A stretch of 36,003 nt of DNA from Opitutia bacterium Tous-C1TDCM (GTDB taxonomy: Bacteria > Verrucomicrobiota > Verrucomicrobiia > Opitutales > Opitutaceae), in the NCBI GenBank assembly GCA_002288455.1, contig NEUS01000030.1:1-36003 (forward strand). Reading direction: 5' to 3'. Made by a program: the position numbers and the translations under genes. The notes beneath the pieces were generated by a model. The model saw nothing but the letters and a program-made list of their open reading frames with translations, had not been told where the DNA came from and made no database searches. Of the stretch, positions 14,565 to 23,499 are shown in pieces; the stretch's first letter is position 1; the number at the start of each line of letters is the position of its first letter.

Positions 14565-15082
14565 GCGCCGCCCGGCTCCCCGTCCCCGCCGCCCGCTGGG
14601 CCGCGATCCGGCTCTTCGCGATGGACGTCGACGGTGTGCTCACCGACGGCACCGTTTTGATTTCGTCCGACGGCACCGAAGCGAAATCCTTTTCGATCCT
14701 CGACGGCATGGGCCTGCGCCGCCTCGACCAAGCCGGCATCGCGACCGCCTGGATCAGCGGCCGCCCCTCGCTCGCCACCACCGCCCGCGCCACGGAGTTG
14801 AAGATTCCCCATCTCATCCAAGGCCGCGTCGACAAACTCGTCGCCCTCCGCGAACTCGCCGACCGGCTCGGTCTCTCCGCCGCGCAATGCGCCTACATGG
14901 GCGACGATGTCATCGACACGCCCGCCATCGCGTGGGCCGGCGTGGGCATCGCGCCCCCCGAAGCGATGCCCTGCGCCCTGGCCGCCGCCGCTTGCATCAC
15001 CGTCCGCCCGGCCGGCCGCGGCGCCGTGCGCGAAGTTTGCGAACACCTGCTCGCGGCCCGGGTCGCACCGTCGCAACCCTGA
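14561..15082 (+). CDS. kdsC: 3-deoxy-D-manno-octulosonate 8-phosphate phosphatase KdsC
   Basis: 173 aa, standard KdsC length (HAD subfamily C0, no cap domain, tetramer in known members). It removes phosphate from KDO 8-phosphate to give KDO for the LPS core. HAD motif I is FAMDVDGVLTDG (nucleophile Asp22, acid/base Asp24), motif II is TAWISGRPS, the Lys of motif III is in GRVDKLVALREL, and motif IV is YMGDDVIDTPAI. It begins with ATG overlapping the pdxJ stop and ends TGATG, sharing one base with the lptC start. Its place before lptC-lptA-lptB matches the kdsC-lptCAB order of Proteobacteria. No export signal. Confidence 0.95.
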   Translation: MSAARLPVPAARWAAIRLFAMDVDGVLTDGTVLISSDGTEAKSFSILDGMGLRRLDQAGIATAWISGRPSLATTARATELKIPHLIQGRVDKLVALRELADRLGLSAAQCAYMGDDVIDTPAIAWAGVGIAPPEAMPCALAAAACITVRPAGRGAVREVCEHLLAARVAPSQP

Positions 15083-15615
15083 TGCGGTCCCCCGCCCCAC
15101 TTTGTTTCCGCCTCCTGCTTTTCGCCTGCGGCCTTGCCGTGGGCGGAACCGGAATCGGCTGTTCGGATCCAGCCGCGACGGCCGCACCTGCGGCCCCGGT
15201 CGCACCGGTTGCTCCGGCCGCGATTCGCGCCGCCGACCCCGCCGGCGAACGGGTTTCCACCCCGGCCTTCAACTGGGTGCTGCCGCTCTTCACCGACAAA
15301 GAAGGCTTCCGTTCGATGACGCTCCGCGGCTCCGAGGTCCGCCCCGTCGGCCGCGACATCGCCGTCACCGATCTCAGCATCACGACGTTCTCCGGCGACG
15401 CCGCCGCCCGCGTCGACAGCATTCTGCTCAGCCCCGCCGCGATCTTCTACCCCAAGGAAAACCGCGCCGGCGGCGAGAAGTCGGTCCGCTTCATCCGCGG
15501 CGACATCGAGATCAACGGCTCCGACTGGACCTACGACCACGCCGCGAAAAAACTTTCGCTCCGCCGCGCGGTCCGCGTCACGTTCCAAGCCCAACTCAAC
15601 GACATCCTGAAATGA
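15082..15615 (+). CDS. lptC: LptC-like LPS export protein (periplasmic bridge)
   Basis: 177 aa. N-terminal signal/anchor (LLLFACGLAVGGTGIG, then Cys27). This might be a lipobox, but the -3 residue is Gly, so an uncleaved anchor is equally possible. An Ala/Pro/Val linker leads to a beta-rich LptC domain with VLPLFTDKEGFRSMTLRG, LSITTFSGDAAARVDSILLS and FIRGDIEINGSDWTYDHAAK. In known systems LptC docks LPS from the LptBFG ABC transporter onto LptA. Sequence similarity to model LptC is low and the call rests mainly on fold pattern and the kdsC-?-lptA-lptB position. The start shares a base with the kdsC stop and the stop overlaps the lptA ATG (ATGA). Confidence 0.8.
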   Translation: MRSPAPLCFRLLLFACGLAVGGTGIGCSDPAATAAPAAPVAPVAPAAIRAADPAGERVSTPAFNWVLPLFTDKEGFRSMTLRGSEVRPVGRDIAVTDLSITTFSGDAAARVDSILLSPAAIFYPKENRAGGEKSVRFIRGDIEINGSDWTYDHAAKKLSLRRAVRVTFQAQLNDILK

Positions 15616-16279
15616 TTCCCGCCGCCCCGCGCCTCTTCGCTCTCGCCCTGTGCGCGCTGTCGTTTGCCCGGGCCGCCGAAACCGCTCCGGCCAAACCGCC
15701 CGCCGCGCCGCCGGTTCCGACCGAGATCCTCAGCGGCGCCGCCGAGGCCGTCAGCACGGAGAAGGAGACGACCTTCACCTTCAGCCAGGGCGTCACCGTC
15801 ACCGGGACCAATTTGCAGCTGACGTGCCGCGAACTCGTCGTGGTCGCCCTGCGCTCCGGCGACGTCGCCGCGACCCTCGGCAAACAGGAAAACTTCAAGT
15901 CCCTCGTCGCCACCGGCGGCGTGCGCATCATCCAGAACGACCGCGAAGCCACCGCCGAAAAAGCGGAAATCTTCCCCGGCGAGGACATGGTCGTCCTCTC
16001 CGGCAATCCCGTGATCCGCGGCACCAAGGACCAGTGGGAGCAATCCGGGGTCGGCCAGCGCCTCATTCTCTACCGTGGCCAGCGCCGCGCCGTGTTCGCC
16101 GGTCCCGAGGGCACCCGCAACCGCCTCCTCCTGCCGCCGCTCAAGGACCTCGGCTACGACAAGGAAAAGGAGAAACCCAAGCTCGGCGAGTCGACCTCTG
16201 CTTCCTCCCTTGCCCCGGCCGCCGCGGCGCCCGAAACGCCCGCTCCGGTCATCACCTTGCCCCTCGCGCCCCCGCCGAA

Positions 16280-16283
<4 letters not shown>
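15612..16283 (+). CDS. lptA: LptA/OstA-like periplasmic LPS-transport protein
   Basis: 223 aa. Signal peptide 1-21 (ALCALSFARA, cleavage near RAA), a Pro/Ala spacer, then the OstA beta-jellyroll repeats: TEILSGAAEAVSTEKETTF, FSQGVTVTGTNLQLTCREL, VATGGVRIIQNDREATAEKA and MVVLSGNPVIRGTKDQWE, whose form matches the LptA/OstA domain. A low-complexity tail (Ser/Ala/Pro rich, ~190-223) is unusual compared with E. coli LptA. It should form the filament carrying LPS between LptC and LptD. The ATG overlaps the lptC stop and the stop overlaps the lptB ATG, so translation is coupled. Confidence 0.88.
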
Positions 16284-17020
<737 letters not shown>

Positions 17021-17034
17021 CCCGTCCCCGCCCC

Positions 17035-18033
17035 ATGCAAAAAGCTGTCCACGGCATCACGGTCGCCCATTTCTTCGAAGCCCACCGCGAGAAACTGAAA
17101 ATGGAGCTGGTGGTCGGCCAAAAAGGCCTCAACCGCCTGATCCACGAGGGGACGATCAACCGTCCCTCCCTCGCGCTCACCGGTTTCTTCAAATACTTCG
17201 CGAACAAACGCATCCAGGTGATCGGCGCCGCCGAGATGGCCTACCTCAAAACCCTCTCGCAGCCCACGCAGACCGAGATCCTCCGCAAGATGGTGAAACG
17301 GAATATCCCGTGCCTCATCCTGACGCGGAACTACCACGCCACGCAGCCGATGCTCGACGTCGCGGAAGCGATGAACCTCCCGCTTCTCCGCACGCCGATG
17401 ATCACGAAACATTTCGTGAATCTCGCCACCCTCGCGATCGACAACGAGTTCGCCCCCCAGGGCACCGAACACGCCACCACCCTCGATGTGAAGGGCGTCG
17501 GCGTCATGATCCGCGGCGACTCCGGCGTCGGCAAAAGCGAATGCGCCCTCGCCCTGATCGAGCGCGGCCATTCCCTCGTCGCCGACGATCTCACGATCAT
17601 CCGGCTCCTCGACGAACGCGAACTCATCGCCTCCAGCCGCGCGCTCAACTTCGGCTACATGGAATGCCGCGGCATCGGCATCATCAACATCGGCGAAATG
17701 TTCGGCGTGAAATGCGTGCGCCTCGACAAGCGCATCGACCTCGTCGTTTCCCTCAAGGAATGGACGCCCGACGTCATCGAGGAACGCACCGGCCTCGAGG
17801 AAAACTACTACCCGATCCTCGGGATGAAGATTCCCCACATCGAAATCTACGTGCGCCCGGGCCGCGATATCGCCCGCCTCGTCGAAGTCGCCGCCCTCAC
17901 CCAGGCCCTCAAGAAAATGGGCCACGACCCCGCCCGCGATTTCAACGACCGCCTCATCCGCCACATGCGGGACCAGGAAGCCCAGCCCAAGCCGACCCGC
18001 ATCCGCCCCGTCGAACGCAGCGATTCGCCCTGA
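17035..18033 (+). CDS. hprK: HPr kinase/phosphorylase HprK
   Basis: 332 aa, close to the usual 310-330. It phosphorylates a Ser of HPr (or an HPr-like protein) and reverses the reaction, linking carbon state to regulation. An N-terminal DRTGG-like domain (VAHFFEAHREKLKMELV, NRPSLALTGFFKYF) precedes the kinase domain with P-loop GDSGVGKSE (161-169), LVADD (strand with Asp), the signature MECRGIGIINI and the C-terminal YPILGMKIPHIEIYVRPGRD. No HPr or PTS gene is in the window. It follows lptB by 14 nt, where Proteobacteria have rpoN-hpf-ptsN. The leader before ATG is CCCGTCCCCGCCCC with no Shine-Dalgarno. Confidence 0.96.
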   Translation: MQKAVHGITVAHFFEAHREKLKMELVVGQKGLNRLIHEGTINRPSLALTGFFKYFANKRIQVIGAAEMAYLKTLSQPTQTEILRKMVKRNIPCLILTRNYHATQPMLDVAEAMNLPLLRTPMITKHFVNLATLAIDNEFAPQGTEHATTLDVKGVGVMIRGDSGVGKSECALALIERGHSLVADDLTIIRLLDERELIASSRALNFGYMECRGIGIINIGEMFGVKCVRLDKRIDLVVSLKEWTPDVIEERTGLEENYYPILGMKIPHIEIYVRPGRDIARLVEVAALTQALKKMGHDPARDFNDRLIRHMRDQEAQPKPTRIRPVERSDSP

Positions 18034-18042
18034 GCCGAACCG

Positions 18043-18163
18043 ATGCAGTTGGGAGAACTTGGCTGAGAGTTGAGCGCAAAACCGTGCGGTTCTTCACGCC
18101 GCGTGCGGCGGTTGCATTGCCGTTCTCCGCCGGATCGATCTCTCAACTCTCACCTGCATCGTT
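18043..18163 (+). repeat. About 120-bp dispersed repeat, copy 1 (GAGAGTTGAG ... CTCTCAAC)
   Basis: Left arm contains GGCTGAGAGTTGAG and the right arm GGATCGATCTCTCAACTCTC, so the ends are inverted relative to each other. The sequence is related over its whole length to 28931-29056, including the 16-bp identity GGATCGATCTCTCAAC (18132-18147 here). The centre, CCGCGTGCGGCGG, can fold on itself. It lies between hprK and rph. Confidence 0.7.
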
Positions 18164-18209
18164 CCGGCCGAGGCCCCGCCCTTCGGACCGACCGAACTAC
18201 AAGATTCTT

Positions 18210-18223
18210 GCGTCATAAGACGC
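18210..18223. promoter_or_regulatory. GCGTC-ATAA-GACGC palindrome upstream of rph
   Basis: A perfect 5-bp inverted repeat around ATAA, ending 19 nt before the rph ATG. It may be a small operator or an mRNA hairpin in the rph leader. No promoter hexamers can be assigned with confidence. Confidence 0.25.
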
Positions 18224-18242
18224 CGGGGTCTGTCTCTCGTCC

Positions 18243-18989
<747 letters not shown>

Positions 18990-19041
18990 ACCAAGTGCGC
19001 CCAGTCGGGCCGGCCAAAAGCGCCCGATATAAAGGTCCCTT

Positions 19042-19069
19042 GGATTCGGGACTTTCCGAAACCGAATCC
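19042..19069. terminator. Candidate hairpin between convergent rph and HTH gene
   Basis: GGATTCGG (19042-19049) and CCGAATCC (19062-19069) form a perfect 8-bp stem with a 12-nt loop, 52 nt after the rph stop. There is no T-run on either side, so it is a weak terminator candidate, perhaps Rho-assisted or only an RNA-stabilising hairpin. Confidence 0.4.
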
Positions 19070-19070
19070 T

Positions 19071-19143
19071 GCACCACGGACTTCACGGACGTTCCCGGAC
19101 TTAAGCTGCCTCATCCGGGCCCAGCTGTGAAATCCGTGGCCAA
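19071..19143. repeat. Inverted pair of TCCGTG repeats
   Basis: ACCACGGACTTCACGGACG at 19073-19091 is the inverse of the TCCGTGAA..TCCGTGGT design at 3564-3597, and GTGAAATCCGTGGCC at 19128-19142 is a forward copy. The two face each other over about 40 nt. No gene is present in 18990-19198. Confidence 0.5.
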
Positions 19144-19198
19144 AAATCCGAAACCCCTTCGGGCCACGACCTGAAAAGCCGGGCCGGCCGCAATCCCG

Positions 19199-19690
19199 TC
19201 AGCCCTTCGACGGATTCTGCACTCCGGGCGCCGGCACCGGCGGCGGGCCGTAGGACCCGCTTTCGGCCGCCCGGACAAAACCTTCCGTCACCGACTTCAG
19301 CTCTTCCCAACGGCGGCGGATCGTCTTCGCCTCTTCCTTGCTGATCACGTTGTCCGCCGAGGCCCGCGCGATCGTCGCCAGCATGTCGGCAAACTCTTGC
19401 AGGATGTCGTTGGTCGCCGGGATCAGCTTCTCCGTCGGCGGCAATTCCTGCGGATTGCGGATATAGAAACCGTTGGCCTGCTCGCAGACCCACTGCGCGA
19501 CCCGCGCATCCGATGTGATGCGGATCAATTGGCCCACGCGGTCGAGCGGGCTGCTCGCGCCGCTACCGCTCTCATCCTCGGGCGGCTCCGCCCATTTGTA
19601 GATCAGCGACAACGACAGTCCCATATCGGCGGCGATCTGTTTCGCGCTGGTCTTCTTGAGGACCTCTCTCATCACCTCGTGCGATTGCAT
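19199..19690 (-). CDS. Small HTH protein, phage CII/CP76-like regulator
   Basis: 163 aa. Residues 8-34 form a helix-turn-helix (REVLKKTSAKQIAADMGLSLSLIYKWAEP). A short Ser/Gly linker follows, then SPLDRVGQLIRITSDARVAQWVCEQANGFYI, resembling the second half of phage CII/CP76 regulators (TGD..L..LA..AGG), and a C-terminal helix pair with EEAKTIRRRWEELKSV. No transmembrane or export signal. It is not adjacent to any phage gene and is divergent from sucC, with 143 nt between the two starts, so it could regulate itself or sucCD (inference). The family link is by motif only. Function unknown. Confidence 0.78.
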   Translation of the reverse strand: MQSHEVMREVLKKTSAKQIAADMGLSLSLIYKWAEPPEDESGSGASSPLDRVGQLIRITSDARVAQWVCEQANGFYIRNPQELPPTEKLIPATNDILQEFADMLATIARASADNVISKEEAKTIRRRWEELKSVTEGFVRAAESGSYGPPPVPAPGVQNPSKG

Positions 19691-19833
19691 GCCCCGCGAC
19701 CGTGGGGCCCGCCCCGCGGAAACGCAATCCCGGCCCTCGGCCCCGGGCCCGGAACTTTCCGCAACGGATGCGCGGTTTTTTGCGTGCCTAACCTGCGGTG
19801 GCTCTGGCTAACTCGCCTCCTTTTCTTTCCCAA

Positions 19834-21015
19834 ATGAACATCCACGAGTATCAGGCCAAAGCGCTCTTCGAAAAATTCGGCGTGCCCGTCCCCCAGGGCG
19901 CGGCCGCCAAAACGATGGAAGAATTCGACTCCGCCTTGGCCCTGTTGCCCGAGGGCGCGACCATGGTGAAATCCCAGATCCACGCCGGCGGCCGCGGCAA
20001 AGGCACCTTCACCGACGGCTACAAGGGCGGCGTGAAATTCTGCCAGACCAAGGCCGACGCCAAGGAAATCGCCGGCAAAATGCTCGGCAACACCCTCGTC
20101 ACCGTCCAGACCGGCCCTGCCGGCCGCAAGGTCCAGACCGTGTACTTCACCGTCGCGAGCGACATCAAGAAAGAGTACTACCTCGCCGTCCTACTCGACC
20201 GCGCCTCCTCCCGCCCCGTCATCGTCGCCTCCACCGAGGGCGGCGTCGAAATCGAAAAAGTCGCCCACGACACGCCGGAGAAAATCACCAAGGTCGTCAT
20301 CGATCCCGCCATCGGCATCGCCGACTTCCAGCTCCGCCAGCTCATCTCCGCCCTCCAGCTCTCCGGCAACGAAGCCAAGAACGCCGCCAAGCTGATCAAG
20401 AATCTCTACACGATGTATTGGGAAACCGACGCCGCCATGGTCGAGGTCAACCCCCTCATCACCACCCCGACCGGCGATGTCCTCGCCCTCGACGCCAAAG
20501 TCTCCTTCGACTCCAACGCCCTCTACCGCCACCCCGAAGTCGTCGCCCTCCGCGACCTCAACGAGGAAGACCCCAAGGAAATCGAAGCCTCGAAGTTCGA
20601 TTTGGCCTACATCGCCCTCGACGGCAACATCGCCTGCCTCGTCAACGGCGCCGGCCTCGCGATGTCCACCATGGACATCATCAAACACTACGGCGGCAAC
20701 CCGGCCAACTTCCTCGACGTCGGCGGCGGCGCCTCGAAGGAAAAGGTCGTCGCGGCCTTCAAGATCATCCTCGGCGACGCCAACGTGAAGGGCATCTTCG
20801 TCAATATCTTCGGCGGCATCATGGACTGCAACGTGATCGCCGAAGGCGTCGTCGAAGCCGTCAAGGAAGTCGGCCTCAAGCTCCCGCTCGTCGTGCGCCT
20901 CGAAGGCAACAACGTCGCCGCCGGCAAAGCCACCCTCCGCCAATCCGGTCTCGCCCTCGTCAGCGGCGACACCATGGCCGACGCCGCCCAGAAGATCGTG
21001 AAGTTGGTCGCCTGA
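19834..21015 (+). CDS. sucC: Succinate--CoA ligase (ADP-forming) beta subunit
   Basis: 393 aa, normal length. TCA-cycle enzyme forming ATP and succinate from succinyl-CoA with SucD. ATP-grasp features: [20 protein letters not shown] at the start, [34 protein letters not shown] with the Mg-binding Glu-Val-Asn, [14 protein letters not shown], then the C-terminal ligase domain [41 protein letters not shown] and VRLEGNN. The ATG in front of MNIHEYQ is chosen by homology; a frame open 12 codons upstream adds nothing. The leader is pyrimidine-rich (CCTCCTTTTCTTTCCC) without a Shine-Dalgarno. It is separated from sucD by a 126-nt gap with an inverted repeat. Confidence 0.97.
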   Translation: MNIHEYQAKALFEKFGVPVPQGAAAKTMEEFDSALALLPEGATMVKSQIHAGGRGKGTFTDGYKGGVKFCQTKADAKEIAGKMLGNTLVTVQTGPAGRKVQTVYFTVASDIKKEYYLAVLLDRASSRPVIVASTEGGVEIEKVAHDTPEKITKVVIDPAIGIADFQLRQLISALQLSGNEAKNAAKLIKNLYTMYWETDAAMVEVNPLITTPTGDVLALDAKVSFDSNALYRHPEVVALRDLNEEDPKEIEASKFDLAYIALDGNIACLVNGAGLAMSTMDIIKHYGGNPANFLDVGGGASKEKVVAAFKIILGDANVKGIFVNIFGGIMDCNVIAEGVVEAVKEVGLKLPLVVRLEGNNVAAGKATLRQSGLALVSGDTMADAAQKIVKLVA

Positions 21016-21026
21016 CGCCGCGACCC

Positions 21027-21133
21027 GGTAGCGGGTAGTGAGTAGCGGGTAGCGGGCATCAAAAAGCCCATCCGCCAAAACTGTCCGCCGCCGCCATTCC
21101 CTACTCACTCCTCGCTACCCGCTACCCGCTACT
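21027..21133. repeat. Inverted repeat of GTAGCGG heptads between sucC and sucD
   Basis: Left arm 21027-21056 holds GGTAGCGGGTAGTGAGTAGC then GGGTAGCGGG. Right arm 21101-21133 holds the inverted CTACTCACTCCTCGCTACCC then GCTACCCGCTACT. Each arm is itself a tandem of a 7-bp unit (GTAGCGG and variants), so several registers of pairing are possible. The loop of about 44 nt contains no gene. The right arm ends 8 nt before the sucD ATG and could mask or shape its leader in mRNA. Confidence 0.8.
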
Positions 21134-21141
21134 TTCAAAAA

Positions 21142-22065
21142 ATGAGCATTCTCATCACCCCCAAGACGAAGATCCTCGTCCAAGGCATCACCGGCGCCTT
21201 CGGTGCCAAACACGCCCAGCTCTCCCTCGACTACGGCACGCAGGTGGTCGCCGGCGTCACTCCGGGCAAAGGCGGCCAGGTCTTCGAATACGCCGGCCAC
21301 AAGGTCCCGATCTTCAATTCCGTCCACGAGGCCGCCGCCGCCACCGGCGCCACCGTCTCCGCCATCTTCGTGCCGCCGCCGTTCGCCGCCGACGCCATTC
21401 TCGAATGCGTCGACGCCAACCTCGACCTCGCCGTCTGCATCACCGAGGGCATTCCGATCAAGGACATGATCCGCGTGAAGCGCGCGATCGCCGGCAAAAA
21501 GACGCGCCTCGTCGGTCCCAATTGCCCCGGCCTCGTCACCCCCGGCGACGGTGAAAACTCCAAGGGCGGCTGCCGCATCGGCATCGCCCCCGGCTACATC
21601 CACAAGCAGGGCCACGTCGGCGTCGTGTCCCGCTCCGGCACCCTCACCTACGAGGCCGTCTTCCAGCTCACCTCGAAGAACATCGGCCAGACGACCTGCG
21701 TCGGCATCGGCGGCGATCCCGTCAACGGCACGTCCCACCTCGATGTCATCAAGCTCTTCAACGAGGACCCCGACACCCACGGCATCATCATGATCGGCGA
21801 AATCGGCGGCAGCGCCGAGGTCGAGGCCGCCCGCTGGATCAAGGCCAACTGCAAAAAGCCCGTCGCCGGTTTCATCGCGGGCGCCACCGCTCCCGCCGGC
21901 CGCCGCATGGGCCACGCCGGCGCCATCGTCGGCGGAGCCGAGGACACCGCCGCCGCCAAGATCGCCGTCTTCCAGGAATGCGGCATCGAGGTCGCCGTCA
22001 CGCCGTCCGACATGGCCGACGCCCTCCTCCGCGCCGCCGCCGCCAAGGGCGTGAAACTCAGCTGA
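21142..22065 (+). CDS. sucD: Succinate--CoA ligase alpha subunit
   Basis: 307 aa. Partner of SucC. CoA-binding Rossmann part: [57 protein letters not shown] and [13 protein letters not shown]. The catalytic phospho-His is His258 in [32 protein letters not shown] is the usual domain-2 signature (the common form is GDPIIGT). The ATG follows TTTCAAAAA directly after the inverted repeat. A strong terminator begins 22 nt after the stop. Slightly longer than E. coli SucD (289), mainly from an internal insertion around [13 protein letters not shown], where E. coli has GECKIG. Confidence 0.97.
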   Translation: MSILITPKTKILVQGITGAFGAKHAQLSLDYGTQVVAGVTPGKGGQVFEYAGHKVPIFNSVHEAAAATGATVSAIFVPPPFAADAILECVDANLDLAVCITEGIPIKDMIRVKRAIAGKKTRLVGPNCPGLVTPGDGENSKGGCRIGIAPGYIHKQGHVGVVSRSGTLTYEAVFQLTSKNIGQTTCVGIGGDPVNGTSHLDVIKLFNEDPDTHGIIMIGEIGGSAEVEAARWIKANCKKPVAGFIAGATAPAGRRMGHAGAIVGGAEDTAAAKIAVFQECGIEVAVTPSDMADALLRAAAAKGVKLS

Positions 22066-22087
22066 GTTTCCCTGCCTTCAAACCTTC

Positions 22088-22117
22088 GGGCGGACCTTCA
22101 CCGGTCCGCCCTTTTTT
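22088..22117 (+). terminator. Rho-independent terminator after sucD
   Basis: Stem GGGCGGACC / GGTCCGCCC (22088-22096 and 22103-22111), loop TTCACC, followed by six T residues. Perfect 9-bp stem and U-tract on the plus strand. Confidence 0.93.
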
Positions 22118-22160
22118 GCGCCCCGACGCCAACCCGCGATAACGCGCCGGTCTTCCGCCT

Positions 22161-22196
22161 CAATCAGTGCCCATCAGTGAACATCAGTGGTTCACC
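22161..22196 (+). repeat. Triple ATCAGTG 10-bp repeat
   Basis: CAATCAGTGC, CCATCAGTGA and ACATCAGTGG in a 10-nt register, then TTCACC. Same layout as 3564-3597, with CAGTG for CCGTG. It sits between the sucD terminator and the end of the minus-strand Rid/chorismatase gene. Confidence 0.6.
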
Positions 22197-22214
22197 TTTC
22201 CGAAATATCCGCCA

Positions 22215-23300
22215 TCACCCGCTCGCCCGACCCGCATCGAGCTCCAGCTCGAACAGCAAATCGTCGCGGCACACGACGCTGTGCGTATCCACGACAGGCA
22301 TATGCGCGAGGTCGCGCTCTTTCCGCCATGCGTCGAAGTGCTGCTTGAACTCGGGTTTCCGGTAATACGCCGTCGCCCGCGTCGTGTCGCCGAAGTTCAT
22401 CCCGCGGGCCTGCAAAATCGCCGCGATCACTTCCATCGTGAGATCGACCTGCTTGCGCGCGTCGCCCTCCCACGCCGTCTTGCCGCCGGGCTGGATGCTC
22501 GCCGTGCCCGAGATCGTCAGCCGGCGCCAACCGCCGGAATCGACCTCCATCGCGCGGCTGAACGCACTGCCGTAAGCCGGCGCCGGACACTGCAACGGCG
22601 AGCCAACCTCGCGCGCGCCCGCCCCCGCCACCCGCGGCCGCACCGCCCACGCCGCCACGGCCAAGGCCGCGCCGTCGATGTTGCGGGCCCCGATGCCCGT
22701 GCTCGCCGGCAACGAACCCGTGCGGAACTTCACGTCCCGGTAAAGCCCGGAGCGCACGCGGTTGAACTCCCCGTACCACGAAAGAATGTCCTCGTTGTAG
22801 AACCAGGTGCGCACCACGTCGCTCAACGCGAACCCCGCCTGGTCCAGCGCCCGCTCGAGGTTGCCGAACATCTGCTGCACCTGCGCTCCCGGCCCCAGCG
22901 CCAACGAGGTCGGCCCGAGTCCGCCCAGCAGACAATGCCGCGCCCCGCCGTCCTCGTACACCGAGCCGACGATCCGGTTGCCCAAACGCACGCGCTCGAC
23001 CTTCCCGCCCGCCAGCGCGAACGCCTGCACGCCCGCCAGCGGCCCGCCGTCGCAACTCGCGCCTTCCACCCACGTCACCGGCCACTGCGTCGTCCCGAGC
23101 GTCCGCGCCATCGCCCGCTCGATTTCCTCCCACGCCGCCATCGCGCCGTAGATCATCAACGACAGCACCTGCGCGTGCCGCCGCGCCAATTCGTCCGCCA
23201 GCCGCAGAAACACCGTCCCGGCCGGTTCGCCCGCCCGCGGAATTTCCGTGACGACGAATTCGGCCGCGGCCGGTCCGGCCGCCGCAGTTTGGGTTTCCAT
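22215..23300 (-). CDS. Tandem Rid-fold protein, chorismatase (FkbO/Hyg5)-like
   Basis: 361 aa from the ATG giving METQTAAAG, which has GGGAAAG 9 nt upstream (one of the few purine-rich leaders here). Two YjgF/Rid-type halves: the first runs to FGNLERALDQAGFALSDVV, RTWFYNEDILSWYGEFNRVR and SLPASTGIGARN (about 140-207). The second has GSAFSRAMEVDSGGWRRLTI, SGTASIQPGGKTAWEGDARK, QVDLTMEVIAAIL, RATAYYRKPEFKQHFDAW and ends CRDDLLFELELDA. This order (PAsTGIG, SFSRA, ISGTASI with GD and Q, late RxDLLxE) is that of chorismatases, which hydrolyse chorismate to a dihydroxycyclohexadienoate or hydroxybenzoate. Glu351 may be the catalytic acid. No signal peptide. Actual activity is unproven and a non-chorismate Rid function is possible. 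Confidence 0.78.
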   Translation of the reverse strand: METQTAAAGPAAAEFVVTEIPRAGEPAGTVFLRLADELARRHAQVLSLMIYGAMAAWEEIERAMARTLGTTQWPVTWVEGASCDGGPLAGVQAFALAGGKVERVRLGNRIVGSVYEDGGARHCLLGGLGPTSLALGPGAQVQQMFGNLERALDQAGFALSDVVRTWFYNEDILSWYGEFNRVRSGLYRDVKFRTGSLPASTGIGARNIDGAALAVAAWAVRPRVAGAGAREVGSPLQCPAPAYGSAFSRAMEVDSGGWRRLTISGTASIQPGGKTAWEGDARKQVDLTMEVIAAILQARGMNFGDTTRATAYYRKPEFKQHFDAWRKERDLAHMPVVDTHSVVCRDDLLFELELDAGRASG

Positions 23301-23499
23301 GATCGTGGCTTTCCCGGGGTGCAAGGAGTTCATCCCGCCGCTGACGCAACCTCCGCCGCGGCGGTTACCCGCGGATCCCGGCGCTTCGCGTAGTGCTCGC
23401 GGTAATACGTTTCCCACTGCGCCCGATTAGCCCGCGTTCATCCCGGGCCGCCGTGGTAGCGCGCCGCGCTGCGGCGACGTCACCGCCCGCAACCCCGCC

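Noticed and set aside
23458-23470. AGCGCG-C-CGCGCT palindrome upstream of the DUF1549 gene
   Set aside because: Perfect but only 13 bp in very GC-rich sequence, where such dyads are expected by chance; not used as evidence of regulation.
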